A DNA stretch of 64,000 bases from Dongia_B sp035539215 (GTDB taxonomy: Bacteria; Pseudomonadota; Alphaproteobacteria; Dongiales; Dongiaceae). The notes beneath the pieces are model-generated. The model was given only the letters and a program-made list of their open reading frames with translations, had not been told where the DNA came from and did not search any database. Numbering within the stretch: position 1 is the stretch's first letter; every line of letters starts with the position of its first letter. Positions 16,638 through 25,548 of this stretch are shown here, in pieces. The DNA lies in NCBI GenBank assembly GCA_035539215.1, contig DATLIX010000080.1, forward strand, positions 79,377 through 143,376. The letters run 5' to 3'. The position numbers and the translations under genes are program-made.

Positions 16638-16787
16638 GCGCGTCCAAACCTCGCCGCTCCGGAGTAGTCGTTTCCGCACCTTCCATACATTATTGTTTGG
16701 GGGTCGTGCAAATCGATTCATTTATAAACGTTTTGGCATGGGCCAGTTTTTGCGGGTCATCCCGCTGTCCCTCAAGGAGATCCAATC

Positions 16788-17837
16788 GTGACCAGTCCAA
16801 ACAAGAAGCCGGCCAGGCACTCAACGGCGGAAACGCGCGGCATGCGGGCAGCCGTTCTGGAACGCTTCGGGTCGCCCTTGCAACTGCGCGACGTCGCCCG
16901 CCCGACACCCGGCAATGGGGAAGTGCTGGTGCGCGTCCAGGCCAGCGGCGTCAATCCGCTCGATCTCAAGATCGCCGCCGGCCAGGCCGATCATGCAAAG
17001 CAGGTGCTGCCGGCCATTCTTGGTATCGATCTCGCCGGCACGGTCGAGGCGGTCGGGGCGGACGTCACCGCCTTCCGCCCCGGCGACGAGGTCTATGGCA
17101 TGACCGGCGGCGTCGGCGGCATTGCGGGATCCCTGGCGGAATATGCCGCGGTGGATGCCGCCCTCCTGGCCAAGAAACCGCATAACCTGACCATGCGCGA
17201 GGCGGCCGCGCTGCCGCTGATCGTCATCACTGCCTGGGAAGGGCTGGTCGACCGCGCCGGCCTTTCCGCCGCAAACGCCGCCGGCAAGAAGGTGCTGGTG
17301 CATGGCGGCGGCGGGGGCGTCGGCCATGTGGCGATCCAGCTGGCCAGGGCCTTCGGCGCCGACGTTTTTGCCAGCGAATCCGCCCCCAAGCGGTCTCTCG
17401 TGGAACGCTTCGGCGCGACTTTCATCGACTACAACGCGGAAACAGTCGAAGCATATGTCACCGCCCATACCGGCGGCGAGGGTTTCGACATCATCTATGA
17501 CACCGTGGGCGGTGCGACTCTCGACGCCTCCTTCGCGGCCGTGCGCCGTTATCAGGGGCATGTGGTCAGCTGCCTCGGCTGGGGAGCGCACCGGCTGGCG
17601 CCGCTTTCCTTCCGCGCGGCGACCTATTCCGGCGTCTTCACTTTGCTGCCGCTGCTGACCGGCAAGGGGCGGGCGCATCACGGTGAGATCATGCGGCGCG
17701 CAACCGAGCTGGTGGAAGCGGGCAAGTTGCTGCCGGTTCTCGATCCCCGTCATTTCACCCTGGAGACGGCGATGGAGGCCCATGCGGCAATGAAAGACCA
17801 CTCGGCCAAGGGCAAGATCGTGGTGGAGATTGGCTGA
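16788..17837 (+). CDS. Zinc-independent quinone oxidoreductase-like medium-chain reductase
   Basis: 349 residues. MDR superfamily: an N-terminal GroES-like part (VLVRVQASGVNPLDLKIAAG; LPAILGIDLAGTVEAVG; FRPGDEVYGM) and a Rossmann NADPH site VLVHGGGGGVGHVAIQLARA. The structural and catalytic zinc ligands of alcohol dehydrogenases are absent, so it is of the QOR type reducing quinones or enones. GTG 16788 is supported by AAGGAG. The divergent LysR gene is the likely regulator. A strong inverted repeat about 95 bp after the stop marks the end of the transcript. Confidence 0.9.
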   Translation: MTSPNKKPARHSTAETRGMRAAVLERFGSPLQLRDVARPTPGNGEVLVRVQASGVNPLDLKIAAGQADHAKQVLPAILGIDLAGTVEAVGADVTAFRPGDEVYGMTGGVGGIAGSLAEYAAVDAALLAKKPHNLTMREAAALPLIVITAWEGLVDRAGLSAANAAGKKVLVHGGGGGVGHVAIQLARAFGADVFASESAPKRSLVERFGATFIDYNAETVEAYVTAHTGGEGFDIIYDTVGGATLDASFAAVRRYQGHVVSCLGWGAHRLAPLSFRAATYSGVFTLLPLLTGKGRAHHGEIMRRATELVEAGKLLPVLDPRHFTLETAMEAHAAMKDHSAKGKIVVEIG

Positions 17838-17932
17838 GCCGTCTCAATTCCGCCTGTCGTCCCTCCGGGGCTTGCATCGAGGAGCTGAGCTGAGCCGGGC
17901 GCACCGAAGGCTATGGTGGCCGATCGAGGCGA

Positions 17933-17962
17933 CATCACCCGCGAATTGCTTCGCGGGTGATG
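17933..17962. terminator. Bidirectional hairpin terminator
   Basis: Perfect 13-bp stem (CATCACCCGCGAA / TTCGCGGGTGATG) with a 4-nt loop TTGC, lying between the convergent genes at 16788-17837 and 17991-18635. On the + strand it is followed by GCGTTTGGTGTTTCTTC, which is T-rich. Likely terminates both transcripts. Confidence 0.7.
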
Positions 17963-17990
17963 CGTTTGGTGTTTCTTCTATGCAGGTCCG

Positions 17991-18635
17991 CTAGAACGAC
18001 TGGTGCCTGCGCGAGGCGAGCAACGCGGCCTGGCTGGCAAGGACGTTGCGGCTTTCCTGCCATTTGCGCAGCAGCGTCCGGGCTGAATCTGCCATCACCA
18101 GGATGCCGCCTGCGAGGATCACGGTATCCTTCAGCACCAGCCGGCCGGCGCCCGACAGGAAGGGAAAGCCGAATTCGGCATCGCCCAGCGGCTGCACCCA
18201 GGCTTCCGGGGTGGTGATCAGGAAGGATAAGGTGACGAAGGGTGTCGCAAAGGCCAGGAAGCCGCCGATCAGCCCGATCAGGGAGGAGACCGGATTCATC
18301 AGCACCAGCGTGCCGATCGTGATCTCGACGATGCCGAGCCCGGTCGAGAAGGCATACGTGTTGTTCTCGCGCTGCCAGGCCCGCTGCTCCGGCACCAGCT
18401 GTCCCTCATGCGTCAGATGCGCTTTGTATTGTTCCGGATGCTTGTAGAAGAACTCCAGCAGCGGACTGTTGGCGACGAAAGGCGTGATGCTGTCGGCTTC
18501 ATAGGGCACGAATTTCAGGGCGCCGATCCACAGGAAGATGCTGGCGATGGCGATGCGCATCAGGGCAATGCCGATTCTGTCGCCGCGGCCGATCACACCC
18601 AGGGCCGGTTCGACATAGCTGTTCAAGTATCTCAT
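17991..18635 (-). CDS. DUF417 (YkgB/RclC-like) inner-membrane protein
   Basis: 214 residues with about four membrane helices: IGIALMRIAIASIFLWIGAL; GLGIVEITIGTLVLM; SLIGLIGGFLAFATPFVTLS; VLKDTVILAGGILVMA. KFVPYEADSITPFVANSPL and SFLITTPEAW are hallmarks of DUF417. The family includes E. coli RclC, a membrane protein of the reactive-chlorine resistance operon. Upstream on the same strand is an AhpD-like gene, and beyond it a divergent AraC protein that resembles RclR, so an oxidant-response function fits. The ribosome site GAGGAGATGAGATC precedes the start. Confidence 0.88.
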   Translation of the reverse strand: MRYLNSYVEPALGVIGRGDRIGIALMRIAIASIFLWIGALKFVPYEADSITPFVANSPLLEFFYKHPEQYKAHLTHEGQLVPEQRAWQRENNTYAFSTGLGIVEITIGTLVLMNPVSSLIGLIGGFLAFATPFVTLSFLITTPEAWVQPLGDAEFGFPFLSGAGRLVLKDTVILAGGILVMADSARTLLRKWQESRNVLASQAALLASRRHQSF

Positions 18636-18837
18636 GATCTCATCTCCTCTTCAGGGCTCACCGTTGCCGGCGCAGCCTCATGAAGGGCAGCCGCGGCGGG
18701 TCAGCGTTGTGGCTTGTTTCGATGGTGTCCGAAGGTCGCCGGGCAGGCGGTCGCCGCGATCTTCATCGGGCGGCCCGGCGGCGGCGGCCTGCCGCATCGG
18801 TCATTGGCCGACCGGTGCTGCAGGGCGGCAAGTAGCG

Positions 18838-19182
18838 TCACTTGTCATGCTCAGCATAGGCATCGAAGACGCGGGTCGAATAGACCAAGGCGGCGCCGGC
18901 ATTGACGGTAATGGCGGTGCCGAGGGCTTCGGCGATCTCCTCGCGGGTCGCGCCATGCTTGATGGCGGCGTCGGTATGAACCGTGATACAGCCGTCGCAA
19001 CGGAGGGTGACGGCCACGGCGAGGGCGATCAGTTCGTTGACCTTGGGACCCAGCTGATTGGTTTTATGGGCGGCACCGGCAAGCCCCATATAGCCCTTGA
19101 CGGTATCGGGGCTGAGCTTGCCGATTTCGCCGACGCCGCTCATGATCTGCTGACGATAGGTGTTCCAATCGAGCATCGACAT
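18838..19182 (-). CDS. AhpD-like / carboxymuconolactone decarboxylase family peroxidase
   Basis: 114 residues. The AhpD redox motif is intact: RCDGCITVHTD, with Cys62, Cys65 and His69, preceded by the helix VNELIALAVAVTL. This points to disulfide or peroxide chemistry rather than lactone decarboxylation. ATG 19182 has GGAG 6 nt upstream; the frame extends to 19257 without a ribosome site. It lies between the RclC-like membrane protein (same strand, 202-bp gap) and the divergent RclR-like activator, and is probably part of its regulon. Confidence 0.9.
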   Translation of the reverse strand: MSMLDWNTYRQQIMSGVGEIGKLSPDTVKGYMGLAGAAHKTNQLGPKVNELIALAVAVTLRCDGCITVHTDAAIKHGATREEIAEALGTAITVNAGAALVYSTRVFDAYAEHDK

Positions 19183-19429
19183 GATGATCTCCATCCGGTT
19201 TGGGTTTCGTCTCGTCGGTTCAGTTCGTTCCGACACTTGAAACTTAGGCCGGAACACGGCCGGACTGAATGACCGCGCGGACCAGCTTCATGACCGGGCG
19301 GATCAAGCTCATCCCGCTGCCGGGAACCCGCCGAAATTGCCGCCCGCCGGACGGATGCGTGACTCTCCGCGGCGAGTTGCGATAATCTGGTGCGATTGAA
19401 CCGCTCGCAGTTCGTCAGCAAAGCTCGAT

Positions 19430-20482
19430 ATGTCCCGATCGCTCTCGGTCACCAAGTCGAAGAAACCTGCCGCGCCTGCGTCGACCGGCGCGCCCGGAAC
19501 GAGCAAGACGGCCGGGACGGTCGCTGGGGACGGGAAAGCAGACGCGCTGAGCAGCCTCGCACCGCTGCTGCGCGTGCGGCCGGTTTTCGACACGCTCTGC
19601 CGCTTCGGCCAGCAATGGGCGTCCGGCCACGCACCGGAACGCGATGGCTGGGTCCCCTTCCATCTGGTTACCCGCGGCAGCTGCGTCATCGACGTGGCGG
19701 GAATGGGATCGCATGCCTTGACGGCAGGCGACATCGCGCTACTGCCGCATGGCGGGGCGCATGTCGTGCGCGGGGCCGATACGCCGGCCAGTTTGCGGCA
19801 GACGGCCAATCTTCGCAGCTATGCGACCAGCACCGTCACGGTGAAGACGAATATTGAAGGCGAGGCCGCGACCGAACTGATCTGCGGCCGGCTGCAGTTC
19901 GAACTGGCGCAGCAAAATCTGGTGCTGGCGGCGCTGCCCGCGATCATCGTGCTGCGGGCCGCTGATGGGGCTGGGGCGGGGAACAGCACGGCCGGGCGAC
20001 CGCAGCAGATGATGATGACGATCCGTGACGAATTGGTGACCGCGCTGCCGGGGGCCGCGGCCATCGCCAATGACCTTGCCAGCGCGCTGATGGTGATGGT
20101 CCTGCGCCTGCATATCGCCGAACAAAATATGGGCCAGGGGCTGCTCGGCCTGCTCAGCCAGCGCCAAGCCGCCCGCACCGTCATCGCCTTGATAGAACAG
20201 CCGGAAAAGTCCTGGACCCTGGACGAGCTGGCGGATCTTGCCGGCGCCTCGCGCGCCACGCTGGTACGCCTTTTCCAGAAGACGGCCGGCATGGCCCCGC
20301 TGGAATTCCTCACCGACCTCCGGCTTAATCTTGCCCGCAACAAGCTGGCCGGCGGCGACCAGTCCATGGCGGAAATCGCCGCCGCCATCGGTTATCAATC
20401 GGAAAGCGCCTTCAGCCGTGCCTTCAGCCGCCATTTCGGCACGGCGCCGAGCTCCCTGCGACCGGGAGCCGTCACGTCCTGA
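19430..20482 (+). CDS. AraC family regulator resembling RclR (reactive-chlorine sensor)
   Basis: 350 residues. A disordered 40-residue N-terminal extension, then a cupin sensor domain (ALTAGDIALLPHGGAHVVRG) and a C-terminal pair of helix-turn-helices (WTLDELADLAGASRATLVRL; MAEIAAAIGYQSESAFSRAF). Aligned by eye with E. coli RclR, Cys57 (FDTLCRFGQQW) falls on RclR Cys21 and Cys152 (ELICGRL) on Cys89, the two redox-sensing residues. It is divergent from the AhpD-like and RclC-like genes, which are the obvious targets. The RclR comparison rests on a remembered sequence, so the ortholog claim is moderate. Confidence 0.87.
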   Translation: MSRSLSVTKSKKPAAPASTGAPGTSKTAGTVAGDGKADALSSLAPLLRVRPVFDTLCRFGQQWASGHAPERDGWVPFHLVTRGSCVIDVAGMGSHALTAGDIALLPHGGAHVVRGADTPASLRQTANLRSYATSTVTVKTNIEGEAATELICGRLQFELAQQNLVLAALPAIIVLRAADGAGAGNSTAGRPQQMMMTIRDELVTALPGAAAIANDLASALMVMVLRLHIAEQNMGQGLLGLLSQRQAARTVIALIEQPEKSWTLDELADLAGASRATLVRLFQKTAGMAPLEFLTDLRLNLARNKLAGGDQSMAEIAAAIGYQSESAFSRAFSRHFGTAPSSLRPGAVTS

Positions 20483-20706
20483 CGCCGCCTTCAGGGCGGG
20501 CGTGACGGCTCTTCCTGCACCGCGGCTGCGCCAGTGCGATTGCTCGCTAAATATCCGCGCCCGACTTGTGGATTTTGTCCCGGCGCGGCCTGACCGGGCG
20601 ATACGCAGCGCGGCCCCGCAGCTGTGCCCGCAGCTGCGCCCGCCGCTGACCATGCGCCCGCCGGAAGATCCGCCAGGACGAGAATCGATGGCGGTAAAGT
20701 TCGAGC

Positions 20707-20724
20707 AATGCTGACGCATTTTGC
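20707..20724. promoter_or_regulatory. Possible metal-regulator box upstream of mntH
   Basis: AATGC-TGAC-GCATT is a perfect 5-bp inverted repeat followed by TTGC, so the wider site reads GCAATGC...GCATTTTGC. It loosely resembles alphaproteobacterial Mur (manganese) boxes and lies about 50 bp before the mntH start, where such a site is expected. Weak evidence. Confidence 0.25.
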
Positions 20725-20771
20725 GCTATGGTCTCGGAGACGATTGCGAAGATCAACGGCAGGAAGAGCAG

Positions 20772-22088
20772 ATGTTTGGATTACCGACCACGGCGACCGC
20801 CCCCTTCTGTCCCTCGGAGGTGCGGGGTACGGTCGCGGTCGGGTTCCGTCTGCCGTTCTGGAAAAAGGTACTGCGCTTCGCCGGGCCGGGCCTGCTGATT
20901 TCAGTCGGCTATATGGATCCCGGCAATTGGGCGACCGACATCGAGGCCGGCTCGCGTTTCGGCAATGATCTCCTCTTCGTGGTCGGCCTTTCGAGCCTTG
21001 CCGGCGTCATTCTGCAAACCCTGTGCGCCCGGCTCGGCATTGTCGCGGAACGCGATCTCGCGCAACTCTGCCGCCGCGAATACCGGCGGCCGGTCGCCAT
21101 CATCCTGTGGCTGCTGGCGGAAATCGCCATCATCGCCTGCGATGTCGCCGAGGTGCTGGGCTCCGCCCTGGCGCTGCAGCTGCTCTTCCATCTGCCGCTC
21201 TGGGCCGGCGTGCTGCTGACCGGATTTGATACCATCATCGTGCTCAGCCTGAAGGGACATGGCTTCCGGCAGCTGGAGGCGATCGTGCTCGGCCTTGTCG
21301 GCACCATCGCCTTGTGCTTCCTGATCGAGCTCATTCTCCTGCAGCCGGCTTTTGCTGACGTCGCCGCCGGCCTGTTGCCGCGATGGAGCGTCGTTACCAA
21401 TACCGATGCGCTCTATCTCGCCATCGGCATCATCGGGGCGACGGTGATGCCGCATAATCTCTACCTGCATTCCTCGGTCGTGCAGACGCGGATGGTCGGC
21501 GAGATGCGGGAACAGAAGGCCGAGGCGGTGCGGCTGGCGACGGCGGATATCACGGTCGCGCTGCTGCTCGCCATGTTCGTCAATGCGGCGATCCTGATCA
21601 CCGCCGCGACGGCCTTCCATGTCACCGGCCATCAGGACGTGACCGATATCGATCAGGCCTATCGCCTGCTGCAGCCTCTGGCGGGCCCGGCCGCGGCCGC
21701 GATTTTCGGTCTGGCGCTGCTGGCCTCGGGGCAAAGCTCCACCTTCACCGGCACGCTGGCGGGGCAGGTGATCATGGACGGCTTCCTGCAGATCAAGATC
21801 CCCTGCTGGCAGCGCCGCCTGATCACGCGCGCCTTGGCGCTCGTTCCGGCCCTGATCGGCGTCGTGTGGTTCGGCGACGGCTCGGTCGGACGGCTGCTGG
21901 TGCTGACCCAGGTGATCCTCAGCCTGCAACTGCCTTTCGCCCTCTATCCGCTGATCCGCTTCACCGGCAACCGGCGCCTGATGGGCAGCTTCGCCAGCGG
22001 GCCCGTGCTGAGCGCTGCTGCCTGGTTCATCTTCCTGGTGATCGTGGTCGCCAATATCGTCCTGCTGGGGCAACTGGCGGCCGACTGA
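20772..22088 (+). CDS. mntH: Nramp family Mn2+/H+ symporter MntH
   Basis: 438 residues with 11 predicted membrane helices. Both metal-site motifs are intact: MDPGNWATDIEAG in TM1 (Asp49, Asn52) and GATVMPHNLYLHSS in TM6 (Met and His). GLALLASGQSSTFTGTLAGQ is the conserved TM8-9 region. It imports manganese (and possibly iron) with protons. ATG 20772 is chosen because AGGAAGAG precedes it closely; a frame from 20721 adds a charged leader without a site. It stands alone after the RclR-like gene, and manganese import would suit oxidative-stress defence. Confidence 0.95.
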   Translation: MFGLPTTATAPFCPSEVRGTVAVGFRLPFWKKVLRFAGPGLLISVGYMDPGNWATDIEAGSRFGNDLLFVVGLSSLAGVILQTLCARLGIVAERDLAQLCRREYRRPVAIILWLLAEIAIIACDVAEVLGSALALQLLFHLPLWAGVLLTGFDTIIVLSLKGHGFRQLEAIVLGLVGTIALCFLIELILLQPAFADVAAGLLPRWSVVTNTDALYLAIGIIGATVMPHNLYLHSSVVQTRMVGEMREQKAEAVRLATADITVALLLAMFVNAAILITAATAFHVTGHQDVTDIDQAYRLLQPLAGPAAAAIFGLALLASGQSSTFTGTLAGQVIMDGFLQIKIPCWQRRLITRALALVPALIGVVWFGDGSVGRLLVLTQVILSLQLPFALYPLIRFTGNRRLMGSFASGPVLSAAAWFIFLVIVVANIVLLGQLAAD

Positions 22089-22098
22089 GCCTTGCTGG

Positions 22099-22746
22099 TC
22101 AGCCGACCGCGCCTGGGCGATAGACATGCGCCACGCAGCCGCCGCCAAATGCGGTGGCGCTGACCAGCTTCAGATCGCGCGGTTGCGGCAGATCGGCAAA
22201 CAGCGGCAATCCCCGGCCGAGCGCTACGGGATGGACGAGCAGACGGTATTCGTCGATCAACCCCAGCCGCACCAGGCTGCCGGCGAAACCGGCGCCGCCA
22301 TGGGCCAGGATGTCCTTCCCGGGCTGCTCCTTGAGGGCGGTTATCTCCGCGCCGAGATCGCCGCGCGCCACATAGGCTTTGGCCCAGCTGGCGGCATGCG
22401 GCGACGTGCCGGTCGCATCCAAGGCGCCGCCGCGAAGCGCCGTTGCGTTCTCCAATGCGGTGGTGGTCGCCGTGTCGAGCGGCGTGCCGCCCGGCTTGCG
22501 GGTGAAGACGGCTTTGGGGATCTCATTCATCGGCGGGGCGAAAACCTCGGTGGAGGTCGGCCACCATGCAATCATGTCCTGGAAGGTGCGGCTGCCCATG
22601 ATATGCAAACCCGCCTGCCACAGGGTCTCGACGATCCAGGCGGTTGCGCCGTCGTCGAGGCTCCGGAACACCCAGTCGACCTCGCCCTTCGGCCCGCCGA
22701 CAAAGCCGTCGACCGAGACTGACATTTTCAGGACAAGCCTGCGCAT
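22099..22746 (-). CDS. Dihydrofolate reductase family protein (RibD C-terminal type)
   Basis: 215 residues. Opens LVLKMSVSVDGFVGGPKGE, the NADPH-binding start of the RibD_C/YyaP family, and continues with AGLHIMGSRTFQDM, GKDILAHGGAGFAGSLVRLG and IDEYRLLVHPVALG. The family are NADPH-dependent reductases of unknown substrate in this setting, not true folate reductases. It is third in an operon: ArsR, SRPBCC, this gene (9-bp gap after SRPBCC). That combination is common and usually under control of the ArsR protein. Confidence 0.9.
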   Translation of the reverse strand: MRRLVLKMSVSVDGFVGGPKGEVDWVFRSLDDGATAWIVETLWQAGLHIMGSRTFQDMIAWWPTSTEVFAPPMNEIPKAVFTRKPGGTPLDTATTTALENATALRGGALDATGTSPHAASWAKAYVARGDLGAEITALKEQPGKDILAHGGAGFAGSLVRLGLIDEYRLLVHPVALGRGLPLFADLPQPRDLKLVSATAFGGGCVAHVYRPGAVG

Positions 22747-22755
22747 GATGCTCCT

Positions 22756-23277
22756 TCAGGCGGCGATGAGATAGGCGTCCAGCTTGTCGAGGCAGCCGCT
22801 CCAGCCGTTGCGGTGATCGTCGCGCGCCTTCTCGTCGAAGAACTGCTCATGGGTGAGGGTAAAAAGCGTGCCGCCGTCTTGCGCCCGCATGGTGACGGTG
22901 ACCAGCGAGGTCCGCTCCGGCAGCGTGCGCCAGGTCCAGCTGAAGACCAGCTTCTCGTTCGGCACGACCTCGCGGTAGAGGCCGCTGACGTCATGCTCCT
23001 CGCCATCCAAGGTCTGGAAGACGACCCGGTAGCGGCCGCCGACGCAGACATCGGTCTCGGCGCGCAGCACAGGGCCGGCATCGGGACCGAACCAGCGGAC
23101 TACTTTTTTCGGGTCGGTCCAGGCCTGGTAGACGCTTTCCGGCGGCGCCTTGAAGTGCCGTGTGAGGGTGAGGCTGGGTCTTTCGGCGGATTTGTCCCGC
23201 CGCTCCCGGTCTTGGCCTGCTTGGCCGCGATCCGTTGCCTGGTCTTGGGTGTCTGCTTTTCCTGCGTCTCTTTGCAT
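22756..23277 (-). CDS. SRPBCC/AHSA1-like (START fold) protein
   Basis: 173 residues. The AHSA1 signature is clear: LTLTRHFKAPPESVYQAWTD, then KVVRWFGPD, GGRYRVVFQ, KLVFSWTW and a closing GWSGCLDKLDAYL helix. It is a helix-grip fold that binds hydrophobic ligands or stabilises proteins. The first 40 residues are charged and Gln/Asp/Arg-rich. They are encoded inside the 3' end of the upstream ArsR gene in another frame (178-bp overlap). ATG 23277 is the only ATG available before the domain. It is co-transcribed with the ArsR gene and the RibD_C-like gene. Confidence 0.88.
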   Translation of the reverse strand: MQRDAGKADTQDQATDRGQAGQDRERRDKSAERPSLTLTRHFKAPPESVYQAWTDPKKVVRWFGPDAGPVLRAETDVCVGGRYRVVFQTLDGEEHDVSGLYREVVPNEKLVFSWTWRTLPERTSLVTVTMRAQDGGTLFTLTHEQFFDEKARDDHRNGWSGCLDKLDAYLIAA

Positions 23278-23621
23278 GTCCCTGCTTCCACAATATCTGC
23301 TTCCACAAAAGCGGCGAGGCGATCGATCTGCCGCGACCAGAATTTCTGATAGAAGGCGAGCCAGGTCATGGCCTGCTCCATCGGACCCGCCGTCAAACGG
23401 CAGGCGACGGTACGGCCGGTCTTGGTCCGCGTGATAAGCCCTGCCGCTGCCAATACATCCAGATGCTTCATGATCGCCGGCAGCGAAACCGGGAAAGGCC
23501 TGGCGAGATCGCTCACCGCGAGGCCGTCGTGCCCCCGCAACTGCGCCAGCAGGGCACGCCGCGTCGGATCGGCCAAGGCAGCAAAGACACGATCCAGGGC
23601 GGCATCCTGATACTTAACCAT
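23100..23621 (-). CDS. ArsR family transcriptional regulator with long basic tail
   Basis: 173 residues. Residues 1 to about 112 are a complete ArsR/SmtB-type winged helix of the kind paired with SRPBCC genes: VFAALADPTRRALLAQLRG, then LARPFPVSLPAIMKHLDVLA, GLITRTKTGRTVACRL and WLAFYQKFWSRQIDRLAAFV. No metal-binding Cys motif is present. The last 55-60 residues are Lys/Arg/Pro/Ser-rich and overlap the SRPBCC gene out of frame. Family members normally stop near residue 115, so the tail may come from loss of the original stop. It probably represses its own operon. Confidence 0.88.
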   Translation of the reverse strand: MVKYQDAALDRVFAALADPTRRALLAQLRGHDGLAVSDLARPFPVSLPAIMKHLDVLAAAGLITRTKTGRTVACRLTAGPMEQAMTWLAFYQKFWSRQIDRLAAFVEADIVEAGTCKETQEKQTPKTRQRIAAKQAKTGSGGTNPPKDPASPSHGTSRRRRKASTRPGPTRKK

Positions 23622-23632
23622 CTAGTTAAGTG

Positions 23633-24607
23633 TTAGGCGGATGAATGCGGTCTGTCAAGCTGATCGATATCCGCCGTTTCGGAGAGCGTCAGGCGATCCG
23701 CGAAATGTCGCGCCAGATGATCGATCCAGGCGCGCACGGCGGGCGTCAGACCGCGGCTGGTGGTAAAGACGATGTGAACGATGCCGTCCAGCGAATGCCA
23801 GTCGGGAAATAGCCGCAGCAGCGATCCGGTGCGCAATTGCGGCCGGCAGATATGATCGGGCAGCAGGGCGATGCCGAGGCCGGCGACGGCGGCATTGCGC
23901 AAGGCGACCAGATCGCCGCAGGAGAGGCGCGGCTCATGCTCCAGCATCAGGATCTCGCCTTTGGTATCGACAAGGTCCCAGGTCACAGGTCCCGGCTCCT
24001 CGGCGGCACTCAGTGTCGGCAGACGTGCGAGATGGCGGATGTCGGCGAGATCGGCCCCCTGGCTCTCCGTCAGGCGATTGATCAGCGCCGGGCTGGCGAC
24101 CACGATACGCCGGCTTTTCGCCAGGCTGCGCATGGTCAGCTCGGCATCGGAATCGAGTTTCACGCGCACGCGCAGGGCAACATCAATCCGGTCGGCGATC
24201 AGGTCGACGCGCCGGTTGGTGGTAAGGACCTGCATCTTAACCTTGGGATGTTCCGTTAGAAACGGGGGCAGGATATCGCCGATCAGCTCCATCAGGCCGG
24301 CCGGGCAGCTGAACCGGACCAGGCCGGTCGGCTCCGCCCGGGCCTGGGCGGCGGCGATCTCGGCCCGTTCGATCTCGGCCAGCGCGCTGCGGCAATGCGC
24401 GTAATAGGCCCGCCCGACATCGGTTACCCGGAAACGCCGCGATGAGCGTTCGATCAGCTGAACGCCCAGCCGGTGCTCCAGCTGCGCCACCCGCCGGCTG
24501 AGCTTGGATTTCGGCTGACGCAGCGCGCGGCCGGCGGCCGCAAAGCCGCCATGGGCCACCACTTCCGCAAAAAAGAACAGGTCGTTGAGATCTTGCACGG
24601 CGCTCAT
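23633..24607 (-). CDS. LysR family transcriptional regulator
   Basis: 324 residues. Winged helix LNDLFFFAEVVAHGGFAAAG, RALRQPKSKLSRRVAQLEHR; the Pro-Lys-Ser-Lys recognition helix is typical of the group related to PA2220/DsdC-like regulators. The effector domain starts near residue 90 (GLVRFSCPAGLM). I set the start at ATG 24607, where the domain begins; the frame stays open far upstream only because the opposite-strand SDR gene is GC-rich. It is divergent from that SDR gene (138-bp region), its probable target. Confidence 0.9.
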   Translation of the reverse strand: MSAVQDLNDLFFFAEVVAHGGFAAAGRALRQPKSKLSRRVAQLEHRLGVQLIERSSRRFRVTDVGRAYYAHCRSALAEIERAEIAAAQARAEPTGLVRFSCPAGLMELIGDILPPFLTEHPKVKMQVLTTNRRVDLIADRIDVALRVRVKLDSDAELTMRSLAKSRRIVVASPALINRLTESQGADLADIRHLARLPTLSAAEEPGPVTWDLVDTKGEILMLEHEPRLSCGDLVALRNAAVAGLGIALLPDHICRPQLRTGSLLRLFPDWHSLDGIVHIVFTTSRGLTPAVRAWIDHLARHFADRLTLSETADIDQLDRPHSSA

Positions 24608-24745
24608 CGTTCCAAATGAAGAACGAAGAGTATCAAATTGCCGGTCTGTTGGCATCATCGTTCCGATCTTAGGTTCATTGCGGCGCCGGGATTGTCCGGC
24701 CGCGCGGCGATCCCCAGACGCCGGCGCGAACCAAAGGAGACGGAA

Positions 24746-25495
24746 ATGAGCAACAAACTGCAGGGAAAAGTCGCCGTTGTGACCGGCGGAACCAGCGGCA
24801 TCGGCCTGGCGGCCGCCAAAAGCTTCGCCGCCGAGGGGGCCTATGTGTATATCGCCGGTCGTCGCCAAGCCGAGCTCGACGCGGCGGTCAAGGCGATCGG
24901 TCGGAACGTCACCGGCGTGCGCAGCGATGTTGCGCGGCTGGCCGATATCGACGGCCTCTACGATACCGTACAGCGCAAGCATGACCAGATCGATGTGCTG
25001 TTCGCCAATGCGGGCGGCGGTGAATTCGCGCCGCTCGGCGCGATCACCGAGGAGCATTTCGACAAGACCTTCGCCACCAATGTAAAGGGGCTGCTCTTCA
25101 CGGTGCAGAAGGCGCTGCCCTTGCTGCGCAATGGTGCCTCGGTGATTTTGACCGGATCGACGACGGGCAGCATGGGCACGCCGGCTTTCAGCGTCTACAG
25201 CGCCACCAAGGCGGCGGTGCGGAATTTCGCCCGCAGCTGGATGCTCGACCTCAAGGAACGCAAGATCCGTGTCAACACGCTCAGTCCTGGTCCGATCAAG
25301 ACGCCGGGTCTGCTGGGCCTCGCGCCTGAAGGCCAGGGCGACGGGCTGCTCGGCTATCTGGCGACCCAGGTTCCCAGCGGCCGCGTCGGCGATCCCGAAG
25401 AGATCGGCAAGGTCGCCGTCTTCCTCGCCTCCGATGACAGCAGCTTCATCAACGGTGCGGAGATTTTCGCCGACGGAGGCATGGCGCAGGCTTGA
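24746..25495 (+). CDS. Short-chain dehydrogenase/reductase
   Basis: 249 residues, the standard classical SDR length. Visible are the cofactor motif TGGTSGIG (residues 13-20), the structural FANAGGGEF, the catalytic Ser (ILTGSTTGS) with YSATKAAV (Tyr and Lys), and RVNTLSPGPIKTPG. The residues GRRQAE after the second strand favour NADP(H). ATG 24746 has AAAGGAG upstream. It is divergent from a LysR gene that probably regulates it. Substrate not predictable. Confidence 0.93.
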   Translation: MSNKLQGKVAVVTGGTSGIGLAAAKSFAAEGAYVYIAGRRQAELDAAVKAIGRNVTGVRSDVARLADIDGLYDTVQRKHDQIDVLFANAGGGEFAPLGAITEEHFDKTFATNVKGLLFTVQKALPLLRNGASVILTGSTTGSMGTPAFSVYSATKAAVRNFARSWMLDLKERKIRVNTLSPGPIKTPGLLGLAPEGQGDGLLGYLATQVPSGRVGDPEEIGKVAVFLASDDSSFINGAEIFADGGMAQA

Positions 25496-25548
25496 CGTGA
25501 TGGGCGGCGATCGCCCGTTCCCGCACGGACCGGACGATCGCCGTTGCG

